A stretch of 22,866 nucleotides of DNA, from NCBI GenBank assembly GCA_937876995.1, contig CALEFD010000046.1, forward strand, positions 1 through 22,866. The letters are read 5' to 3'. Position 1 is the first letter of the stretch. Every line of letters starts with the position of its first letter. This stretch comes from an uncultured Bacteroidales bacterium (lineage in GTDB: Bacteria; Bacteroidota; Bacteroidia; Bacteroidales; Bacteroidaceae). The notes beneath the pieces are model-generated. The model had not been told where the DNA came from, did not search any database, and was given only the letters and a program-made list of their open reading frames with translations. The position numbers and the translations under genes are program-made. Below are positions 7,181 to 13,982 of the stretch, piece after piece.

Positions 7181-8539
7181 ATGAAACAGAAAAGATTCTT
7201 TTTGAGTGAAAACGAAATACCCACACAATGGTATAATATTCAGGCGGAAATGCCTAATAAACCAATGCCACTGAAAAATCCGGCAACAGGGGAAATAATG
7301 ACAGCAGAAGATTTGTATCCTGTCTTCTGTGAAGAGTGTAGCCGACAGGAACTTAATCAGACAGATGCATGGATAGATATACCCGAAAAGGTTCGTGAAA
7401 TGTACACCTATTACAGAAGTACTCCTTTGGTACGTGCATACGGACTGGAAGAGGCTTTAGGTACCCCGGCTCACATATATTTCAAAAACGAAAGTGTCAG
7501 TCCTGTAGGTTCGCATAAACTTAACTCCGCTTTGGCACAGGCCTATTACTGCAAGCAGGAAGGCGTTACAAATGTTACTACCGAGACCGGTGCAGGTCAG
7601 TGGGGTACAGCATTGTCTTATGCAGCTAAAGTATTTGGAATAGAGGCAGCAGTTTATCAGGTTAAGATAAGTTATGAACAGAAACCTTACAGAAGAAATA
7701 TGATGCAAGTGTTCGGAGCGCAGGTAACAGCATCGCCATCTATGTCAACCAGAGCAGGTAAAGATATTCTTACCAAACATCCTAATCATCAGGGTTCGTT
7801 AGGTACTGCCATATCAGAGGCTGTGGAATTGGCTAAAATGACCCCGAACTGTAAATATACATTGGGTTCTGTTTTAAGCCACGTTTCATTGCATCAGACC
7901 ATTATTGGTCTTGAAGCAGAAAAACAGATGGCTATGGCCGGTGAATATCCTGATGAAATTATAGCTTGTTTTGGCGGTGGTTCAAACTTTGCCGGTTTGG
8001 CTTTCCCATTTATGCGTCATGCAATTAGTGGAGAACGTAAGGGTACACGTTTTATAGCAGTAGAGCCTGCATCTTGCCCTAAGCTTACAAAGGGTAAATT
8101 TATGTACGACTATGGCGATGAAGCAGGATATACTCCATTGTTGCCAATGTACTCTTTGGGACACAACTTTGCTCCGGCAAATATACACGCCGGTGGCTTG
8201 CGTTACCATGGTGCAGGTGTTATAGTATCGCAGTTGCTTAAAGATGGATTTATGGAGGCAATGGATGTGGATCAGATAGAAACTTTCGAAGCAGGTATGC
8301 TCTTTGCGCAGAGCGAAGGTATAGTTCCTGCACCTGAATCTTGTCACGCTATTGCGGCAACCATACGTCGTGCTTTAGAGTGTAAGGAGAGTGGAGAAAG
8401 CAAAGTGTTGCTGTTTAACCTGACCGGTCATGGGCTGATGGATATGGCTGCATACAATCAGTATTTGAGCGGAAACCTTACCAACTACGCAATGAGCCAG
8501 GAAGAGGTAGAAAAGAATTTGGCTGATTTCACCTTGTAA
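7181..8539 (+). CDS. trpB: Tryptophan synthase beta-like protein, TrpB2 type
   Basis: A 452-residue PLP enzyme of the TrpB2 subgroup, which is longer than the usual TrpB1 (about 400) and often works without a matching TrpA. It condenses serine with indole to make tryptophan. Visible: the PLP lysine in VGSHKLNSA (Lys113), the catalytic glutamate loop ETGAGQWG at 135-142 (TrpB1 usually has ETGAGQHG), and the phosphate-binding GGGSNF at 265-270. A TTG at 7169 is in frame, but the ATG at 7181 is the natural start, 41 nt after the attenuator terminator. The attenuator makes a real role in tryptophan supply likely, rather than a side activity. No trpA or other trp gene is in the window. nadE follows after 12 nt. 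Confidence 0.93.
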   Translation: MKQKRFFLSENEIPTQWYNIQAEMPNKPMPLKNPATGEIMTAEDLYPVFCEECSRQELNQTDAWIDIPEKVREMYTYYRSTPLVRAYGLEEALGTPAHIYFKNESVSPVGSHKLNSALAQAYYCKQEGVTNVTTETGAGQWGTALSYAAKVFGIEAAVYQVKISYEQKPYRRNMMQVFGAQVTASPSMSTRAGKDILTKHPNHQGSLGTAISEAVELAKMTPNCKYTLGSVLSHVSLHQTIIGLEAEKQMAMAGEYPDEIIACFGGGSNFAGLAFPFMRHAISGERKGTRFIAVEPASCPKLTKGKFMYDYGDEAGYTPLLPMYSLGHNFAPANIHAGGLRYHGAGVIVSQLLKDGFMEAMDVDQIETFEAGMLFAQSEGIVPAPESCHAIAATIRRALECKESGESKVLLFNLTGHGLMDMAAYNQYLSGNLTNYAMSQEEVEKNLADFTL

Positions 8540-8551
8540 AGATATGTTGTT

Positions 8552-10444
8552 ATGAACGATTATGGTTTCTTTAGAGTAGCAGCAGCAGTGTCTGTAGTAA
8601 AGGTCGCTGCTCCTTCTGCAAACGCCAAACAGTGTTTTGAACTGGTAGAAAAGGCTTACGGACAACAGGTTCAGGCAATCTGTTTTCCTGAACTCTCCAT
8701 AACCGGCTATTCCTGTGGCGATCTGTTCTTGTCCAGACAGTTGATAGACAGTGCGGAAAGTGCTTTGGAGTGGCTGTTGCAGAAGACAGAAAAGATGGAT
8801 ATCATAATCATTGTAGGTATGCCTTTGCGTATAAGCTCATCACTGTTAAATGGTGCAGTAGTGCTTCATAGAGGTAATATAGTGGCGGCAGTGGCAAAGA
8901 CATTCCTGTGCGAAGAATCGGGTGAAAGACATTGGTTTGCCGATGCTTCCGATATAGAAGATGGTTCTATAACACTCTGTGGCAGAAGTGTGCCTTTTGG
9001 CCATAATATGGTGTTTGGAGATGGCAGACGAGCTTTCTCCATAGAGATAGGCGAAGATTTGTTTGCAGCAGTTTCACCCAGTTCTATTCAGTCTGTAGCC
9101 GGTGGATTGGTTACATTCAATTTGTCGGCAGTAAAGAGTCAGACAGGTGCAAAATGTCAGTTAGCCGATATAGTAAGAGTGCAGTCTATGCGTTGCATGT
9201 CGGGTTATGTAATGGCATCGGCGGGCTATGGTGAATCATCGGGAGATAATCTCTATATGGGTTGTTCTTTTATAGCCGAAAATGGAGTGATGTTGAAACA
9301 TAGTAGTGATTGGGCAGCAAATGATTCACTAATAATATCCGACATAGATGTAGATAAACTTAATATGTGTCGTATGCGTAGTTCTGTCTTTAAGGAACTG
9401 AAAGGTAACGGCATCTTTTATAATCTAAATATTCCGGATTGGCACGCTGAAAAACCTATATATCCTATTCCTGAAAATCCATTTATAACAGATTCGTTAG
9501 ATAAGACTTGTAGCGAAGCCTTTTCCATTCAGGTAGCTTCACTTGTTACCAGAATGCAGAATATATGTGCAAAAAAAGTTGTTTTGGGCATTTCAGGCGG
9601 GCTTGACTCAACGTTGGCATTGCTTGTTGTAGCTAAATCGTTCGATGTTATGGGGTTGGATAGAAATGGTATAGTTGCAGTAACCATGCCGGGATTTGGA
9701 ACTACTGACAGGACCTACAACAATGCTTTGGAGCTGATGAAATGTTTGGGAACAGATGTGCGCGAAATTAGTATTGCAAACGCCTGTCTGGCACATTTCT
9801 CCGATATAGGTCACAATCCTGAAATAAAGGATGTGGTGTTTGAAAACAGTCAGGCACGTGAACGCACACAGATTCTGATGGATTTGGCTAACAAAGAGAA
9901 TGCCTTGGTAATAGGTACAGGCGATATGTCTGAACTTGCTTTGGGCTGGTGTACCTATAATGGCGACCAAATGTCTATGTATGGCGTTAATGCAGGTGTT
10001 CCTAAGACAATGGTCAGAAGGATAGTGGAATATTTGGCTGAAACCGAAGATTTTGCAGCAGTGAAGTCATATCTGATTGATGTGGTGGCAACTCCTGTAA
10101 GTCCTGAATTGTTGCCTGCCGACAATAATGGAAATATAAATCAGAAGACAGAAAATCTGGTTGGTCCATACGAACTCCACGATTTCTTTATATACCATCT
10201 GTTAAAGAATGGCTTTGCACCCCAAAAAGTGCTCTATTTGGCAAAATATGCCTTTTCAGGACAATATAATGAGGATACTATATCCAAATGGCTGAAACTA
10301 TTTTTGCGCCGATTCTTTAGTCAGCAGTTTAAGAGATCTTCCATGCCGGACGGACCGCAAGTATTTGCTGTGTCACTTTCGCCCAGAAACGGTTGGCGTT
10401 TTCCAAGTGATGTAAGCAGTGCAGAATGGTTGGCCGATTTATAA
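8552..10444 (+). CDS. nadE: NAD+ synthase, two-domain form with altered glutaminase site
   Basis: A 630-residue protein with an N-terminal nitrilase-type glutaminase domain (about 1-280) and a C-terminal NAD synthetase domain (about 320-630) that amidates nicotinate adenine dinucleotide with ATP. The synthetase is intact: the PP-loop SGGLDS (348-353), GTGDMSELALGW, and MPDGPQVFAVSLSPRNGWR near the end. In the glutaminase domain the catalytic Glu47 (FPELS) and Lys116 (VAKTF) are present. The position of the catalytic cysteine, normally in an EICEDLW-type motif, reads EIGEDLF with Gly167 (codon GGC, 9050-9052). The loop after the lysine and the NLSA region also look shortened or divergent. It therefore may use free ammonia, or glutamine only poorly. 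It lies 12 nt after trpB2 and 23 nt before the glutamine synthetase III gene. Confidence 0.93.
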   Translation: MNDYGFFRVAAAVSVVKVAAPSANAKQCFELVEKAYGQQVQAICFPELSITGYSCGDLFLSRQLIDSAESALEWLLQKTEKMDIIIIVGMPLRISSSLLNGAVVLHRGNIVAAVAKTFLCEESGERHWFADASDIEDGSITLCGRSVPFGHNMVFGDGRRAFSIEIGEDLFAAVSPSSIQSVAGGLVTFNLSAVKSQTGAKCQLADIVRVQSMRCMSGYVMASAGYGESSGDNLYMGCSFIAENGVMLKHSSDWAANDSLIISDIDVDKLNMCRMRSSVFKELKGNGIFYNLNIPDWHAEKPIYPIPENPFITDSLDKTCSEAFSIQVASLVTRMQNICAKKVVLGISGGLDSTLALLVVAKSFDVMGLDRNGIVAVTMPGFGTTDRTYNNALELMKCLGTDVREISIANACLAHFSDIGHNPEIKDVVFENSQARERTQILMDLANKENALVIGTGDMSELALGWCTYNGDQMSMYGVNAGVPKTMVRRIVEYLAETEDFAAVKSYLIDVVATPVSPELLPADNNGNINQKTENLVGPYELHDFFIYHLLKNGFAPQKVLYLAKYAFSGQYNEDTISKWLKLFLRRFFSQQFKRSSMPDGPQVFAVSLSPRNGWRFPSDVSSAEWLADL

Positions 10445-10467
10445 TTTGAAACTTGTGTAAGATAGAT

Positions 10468-12654
10468 ATGAGTAAATTAAGATTTGATGTTGTACAGGAT
10501 GCCTTTAAAAAGAAGGCAGTTGCAATAGATGTTCCGGAAACAAGACCGTCAGAATATTTTGGCGAATTGGTGTTTAATCGTGATAAGATGCGCAAGTATC
10601 TTGACGTAAGGACATTTAATGCTCTTGTAAATTGTGTTGATAATGGTGCTTCTTTAGATAGAGAAACCGCCGATGCAGTGGCAAAAGGTATGAAGACCTG
10701 GGCCATGGAGCATGGCGTAACTCATATAACTCACTGGTTTCAACCACTAACTGAGGGTACAGCAGAAAAACATGACTCATTTATGGAGTATGACCACATG
10801 GGTGGCATGATTGAAGCATTCGATGGCCGTTCACTGGCTCAACAGGAACCGGATGCATCGTCCTTTCCAAATGGAGGAATACGTGCTACTTTTGAAGCCC
10901 GTGGCTATACTGCTTGGGACCCAACATCACCTGTCTTTATTCAGGATGATACCTTGTGTATCCCCACCATCTTTATATCTTACACAGGCGAAGCTCTCGA
11001 TTATAAAACCCCTTTGAAGCGTTCTCTGAAAGCAATCAACGATGCAGCGTTGCCTATATGCAGAATGTTCGATCCTAATGTAAAAAAGGTGATAACATTC
11101 CTTGGTTGGGAACAGGAGTATTTTCTTGTAGATGAAGACCTGTATGCTGCTCGTCCCGATTTGATGCTGACAGGCAGAACTCTGTTTGGTCATGAATCTT
11201 CAAAAAACCAGCAGCTTGATGACCACTATTTTGGTGCTATACCTACACGAGTGGCGGCCTTTATGCGCGATGTTGAAATAGCCGGTTATAAGCTTGGTAT
11301 CCCTCTTAAAACACGTCATAATGAGGTTGCTCCTAATCAGTTTGAAATGGCACCTATATATGGAGAAGCAAATTTGGCGAACGACCAGAACCAGATGATA
11401 ATGAACGTAATGAACACATTGGCACGTAAGCATGGCTTTGTATTGTTGCTTCATGAGAAGCCTTTTAATGGCGTAAATGGTTCGGGTAAACACAATAACT
11501 GGTCTTTAGGTACCGATACCGGTGTGCAGCTTATGGCACCGGGAAAAGATGCTAATGGCAATCTGCAGTTTATTACTTTCTTTGTTAATGTATTAGCCGC
11601 AGTACAGAAGCATAATGCCCTGTTGAAAGCTACAATAGCAACCGCCACAAACGCACATCGTTTAGGCGCGAATGAAGCACCACCGGCCATTGTATCTGCC
11701 TTTTTGGGTAAAACTATGACAGATGTACTCAGAAAACTTCTGGAACTGCCATCAGATACTGCAATAGAGATTGCCGGAAAGAGCGAAAAATCTCTTGGAT
11801 TGGTAGAGATACCGGAAATTTTTGTAGATAATACAGACCGTAACAGAACATCGCCTTTTGCTTTTACCGGTAATAGATTTGAATTCCGCGCTGTAGGATC
11901 GAGTGCCAATTGTGCAGGTGCTATAACTACGCTCAATGCGGCTGTTGCCGACCAATTATTGACATTCAAAAAATCGGTAGATATAGAACTTGAGAAAGGT
12001 AAACCGCAGAATGTTGCTATAATGGATGCCCTTAAACCTATTATAGCATCAATAATTGATGTAATCTGTTTTGACGGTAATGGATATTCAGATGAGTGGC
12101 ATAAAGAGGCTAAACGTCGTGGGCTTGATGTTGAAACATCTGTGCCCGAAATGATTTCTGCTTTTACTCGCAAAGATTCTGTTGAAATGTTTGCCAGAGT
12201 AGGGGTCTATTCAGAAAAAGAGTTGGAGGCCCGAAATGAGGTTAAGTGGGAAACTTATAGCAAAAAGATTCAGATTGAAGCGCGCGTAATAGGCAGAATG
12301 GCTATTAATCATATTATTCCTACAGCTTTATCGTATCAGAAGAAACTGTTGGAAAATATTGCATTGATGAAGCAGGTATTCCCCGATTCTTACGAACAGC
12401 AGGCAGATACTGAAATTGCAATAGTTAAACAGATTTCAGCCTTAACTACCGATTTGCGTAGAAAAGTTGACGATATGATAGAAGCAAGAAAAGAGGCTAA
12501 TGTTATTATATCAGAATATGAAAAAGCAAAGGCTTATTATATGATTGCAGAATCTCTTTTTGGTATTAGAACATTGGTAGATACTTTAGAAGAGATAGTA
12601 GATAATGATATGTGGCCATTGCCAAAATATAGAGAATTGCTTTTTATAAACTAA
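10468..12654 (+). CDS. glnN: Glutamine synthetase type III
   Basis: A 728-residue GSIII, the long glutamine synthetase class common in Bacteroidota and cyanobacteria; it makes glutamine from glutamate, ammonia and ATP. Characteristic blocks appear in order: the GSIII N-terminal domain with FPNGGIRATFEARGYTAWDP (about 135-155), FLGWEQEYFLVD (metal-ligand glutamates), RHNEVAPNQFEMAPIYGEAN, NGVNGSGKHNNWSLGT, and NRTSPFAFTGNRFEFRAVG, then a helical C-terminal extension with the GSIII-typical ending. An in-frame TTG at 10453 exists, but the ATG at 10468 gives the normal family length. It lies 23 nt after nadE on the same strand with no convincing promoter or terminator between them, so it is probably read from the attenuated trp transcript at least in part. 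No terminator is obvious right after the stop. Confidence 0.95.
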   Translation: MSKLRFDVVQDAFKKKAVAIDVPETRPSEYFGELVFNRDKMRKYLDVRTFNALVNCVDNGASLDRETADAVAKGMKTWAMEHGVTHITHWFQPLTEGTAEKHDSFMEYDHMGGMIEAFDGRSLAQQEPDASSFPNGGIRATFEARGYTAWDPTSPVFIQDDTLCIPTIFISYTGEALDYKTPLKRSLKAINDAALPICRMFDPNVKKVITFLGWEQEYFLVDEDLYAARPDLMLTGRTLFGHESSKNQQLDDHYFGAIPTRVAAFMRDVEIAGYKLGIPLKTRHNEVAPNQFEMAPIYGEANLANDQNQMIMNVMNTLARKHGFVLLLHEKPFNGVNGSGKHNNWSLGTDTGVQLMAPGKDANGNLQFITFFVNVLAAVQKHNALLKATIATATNAHRLGANEAPPAIVSAFLGKTMTDVLRKLLELPSDTAIEIAGKSEKSLGLVEIPEIFVDNTDRNRTSPFAFTGNRFEFRAVGSSANCAGAITTLNAAVADQLLTFKKSVDIELEKGKPQNVAIMDALKPIIASIIDVICFDGNGYSDEWHKEAKRRGLDVETSVPEMISAFTRKDSVEMFARVGVYSEKELEARNEVKWETYSKKIQIEARVIGRMAINHIIPTALSYQKKLLENIALMKQVFPDSYEQQADTEIAIVKQISALTTDLRRKVDDMIEARKEANVIISEYEKAKAYYMIAESLFGIRTLVDTLEEIVDNDMWPLPKYRELLFIN

Positions 12655-12753
12655 ACAAATGTTAATTTGGAGTGTTAAAAATTTAATATTTTAACATTAA
12701 GATATATTTGCATTTACTAACATAGTTTATGTTTTACGAATCAAAATAATGCC

Positions 12754-12761
12754 TACCTTTG
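12754..12761 (+). promoter_or_regulatory. Bacteroidota-type -7 element for the small RNA
   Basis: TACCTTTG matches TAnnTTTG. Transcription would start near 12768, after the glutamine synthetase III gene has ended, and runs into a structured region with its own terminator. No good -33 TTG is visible. Confidence 0.6.
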
Positions 12762-12799
12762 CGGTCGAAAACAAAGGATAATTCTCATAAGCATTAATT

Positions 12800-12823
12800 G
12801 GTTAGTAATTAGGTTAGTAATTA
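12800..12823 (+). repeat. 12-bp tandem duplication inside the small RNA
   Basis: GGTTAGTAATTA occurs twice head to tail (12800-12811 and 12812-12823) in the 5' arm of the predicted RNA. Confidence 0.85.
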
Positions 12824-12899
12824 GTTTTAGAGCCTCAGGGTTTGTGAAAGCAGCAAGGCTCACTTCGCAGGAAATGGTCCTGCGGGGGATGTAGAAAAT

Positions 12900-12928
12900 G
12901 AGTTCACGTGAGTGAATTCTTTTTTTTT
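12900..12928 (+). terminator. Intrinsic terminator of the small RNA
   Basis: GAGTTCAC (12900-12907) and GTGAATTC (12912-12919) form an 8-bp stem with one G-U pair and a GTGA loop, followed by nine T residues (12920-12928). It lies 5 nt from the convergent end of the LytTR gene and may partly serve both strands. Confidence 0.9.
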
Positions 12929-12932
12929 ATGC

Positions 12933-13772
12933 CTATCGCTGTCTTTTTGATAGTTCGGTTTCCATCAACTCTCTGTATGTACGAGAAACAGGAATGGGGT
13001 TTATCTTTCTGTTTGTTAATAGTACATATAAGTTATTGCGGTCGTTGTTAAAGAACTGAATCTTGTTTGTGTTTACCATATAAGATCTGTGGCACCTAAT
13101 AATATTATGTGCGCTCAGTGCCTCTTCTATAGATTTAGAGGATGTTCTAATCATAGAACTGTGTATTTCGTTGTTTTGTTCGTAGAAAATCTTTATGTAG
13201 TTGTCTTCTGAAACTATATAGAAAATATCGTCGGAAAGTAGTGAGAGTTTTATCTTGTCTTTATGGTCCTTAATATTAATAAGGTGGCTGTTGGTTTCTA
13301 TGCTGTTGTTCCCGGTGTGGTTCAGCTGTTCGCTGAGTCCTTTTGATAATCCGTATAGGTAGCAAATGGTGTATGGTATAATTAATATCATTCCAATACA
13401 GGCTGCAGATTTGAAGTATATATCTATTAAACTGTTTGAGGATACCACTTGGTTCGGAATGGTAGTAAATAGCGTGTATAACAATGCCAGTATTGCTGTT
13501 TCAACTAAATAGTATAACAGTAGTCCGAATGTGCTGAAGGATACTTTTCTTGATATGTCATGCAGTATGCTTTTGCTGAAAAGCAGAAATAGTACGGCAA
13601 GTGTGTAAAACATAATGGTTGCCATAATCAGACTCTTGTCCTGTAGGTTGAACCATGCTGTTGTGGAAAAGGGAGTGTATATGTTCATAAATATCACAGA
13701 AAATATTGTGATGTATAGAACTGTCATATACAGGAATCTTTTGCTGAATAGATATTTAGGTATATGTTTCAT
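12933..13772 (-). CDS. LytTR-family DNA-binding protein with four membrane segments
   Basis: A 279-residue regulator with no separate histidine kinase in the window. Four hydrophobic helices at about 13-31, 48-66, 80-103 and 119-141 form an N-terminal membrane sensor or anchor. A linker rich in Asn, His and Lys (145-172) leads to a LytTR DNA-binding domain (about 172-275) with the usual blocks IFYIVSEDNYIKIFY, MIRTSSKSIEEAL, IIRCHRSYMVN and NPIPVSRTYRELM. LytTR domains normally bind promoter-proximal repeats. An upstream in-frame TTG-type extension to 13898 exists but lies above the predicted promoter at 13794-13801, so the ATG at 13772 (15 nt after the predicted start site) is chosen. The signal and targets are unknown; the repeats in the adjacent spacer suggest autoregulation. 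Confidence 0.9.
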   Translation of the reverse strand: MKHIPKYLFSKRFLYMTVLYITIFSVIFMNIYTPFSTTAWFNLQDKSLIMATIMFYTLAVLFLLFSKSILHDISRKVSFSTFGLLLYYLVETAILALLYTLFTTIPNQVVSSNSLIDIYFKSAACIGMILIIPYTICYLYGLSKGLSEQLNHTGNNSIETNSHLINIKDHKDKIKLSLLSDDIFYIVSEDNYIKIFYEQNNEIHSSMIRTSSKSIEEALSAHNIIRCHRSYMVNTNKIQFFNNDRNNLYVLLTNRKINPIPVSRTYRELMETELSKRQR

Positions 13773-13788
13773 ATTACAATAGTTATTT

Positions 13789-13861
13789 TGTGGCAAAAGT
13801 ATGAAAAATTTGCAAATGTGGCGAATTGCCATTAAAAAAAATGATGTGGCATTTCGCCACA
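13789..13861. repeat. Phased TGTGGC repeats with TGGC-N5-GCCA dyads, putative operator
   Basis: TGTGGC occurs at 13789, 13817 and 13845, exactly 28 bp apart each time. The second and third copies extend to TGGC-N5-GCCA dyads (13819-13831 and 13847-13859). Together they also make an 11-bp inverted repeat, AATGTGGCGAA (13815-13825) with TTCGCCACATT (13852-13862). They fill the spacer between the LytTR promoter and the ligase promoter, which is the natural place for an operator. Confidence 0.6.
13794..13801 (-). promoter_or_regulatory. -7 element of the LytTR gene
   Basis: The minus strand reads TACTTTTG (TAnnTTTG). Predicted start near 13787, 15 nt before the ATG at 13772. It immediately abuts the first TGTGGC repeat (13789-13794). 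Confidence 0.6.
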
Positions 13862-13921
13862 TTGTATTGTGAAAACCACCACAAATGAACAAAAACACCC
13901 TCTTTTATATATAATGAATCA

Positions 13922-13929
13922 TAAATTTG
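13922..13929 (+). promoter_or_regulatory. -7 element of the acyl-CoA ligase gene
   Basis: TAAATTTG matches TAnnTTTG; transcription would start near 13936. This rules out the in-frame start codons further upstream (13869 and 13914) and supports the ATG at 13983. Confidence 0.6.
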
Positions 13930-13982
13930 CACTGCATACAAATAGTAAAACAGAGTATTACATTATAAGATTTAATATTATT

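Larger units (their letters stand above)
12768..12929 (+). ncRNA. ffs: Probable bacterial signal recognition particle RNA (4.5S-like)
   Basis: A transcript of about 160 nt bounded by a promoter and a strong terminator, with no reading frame of note. The core resembles SRP RNA helix 8: CAGG (12836-12839), a short stem capped by the GNRA tetraloop GTGA (12844-12847), then AGCAGC (12849-12854), all enclosed by GAGCCT (12830-12835) pairing with AGGCTC (12856-12861). Downstream GGGGATGTAG (12885-12894) resembles the 3' arm of E. coli 4.5S RNA. CTCAT/ATGAG (12784-12788 with 12898-12902) and GCATT/GATGT could close the long arm. A local 7-bp hairpin CGCAGGA/TCCTGCG (12866-12884) is extra. The 5' boundary is predicted from the promoter only. 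Other small RNAs remain possible. Confidence 0.62.

Noticed and set aside
6882..7228. Minus-strand ORFs of 106-116 codons over the attenuator region
   Set aside because: They overlap the promoters, leader and terminator, which explain the sequence better, and they have Phe/Ser/Leu-rich junk composition.
10441..10467. Possible promoter (TATAATTTG) directly before glutamine synthetase III
   Set aside because: The spacing does not fit TAnnTTTG and no -33 element is visible; left out, though it would matter for the operon model.
11451..12173. Long minus-strand ORF (240 codons) inside the glutamine synthetase III gene
   Set aside because: It is antisense to a well-conserved gene, has low-complexity Ser/Ala/Ile-rich composition and no family features; a frame shadow.
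12768..12929. 6S RNA or tmRNA as the identity of the small RNA
   Set aside because: No long hairpin with a central open bubble for 6S and no tRNA-like ends or tag ORF for tmRNA; the CAGG/AGCAGC core fits SRP RNA better.
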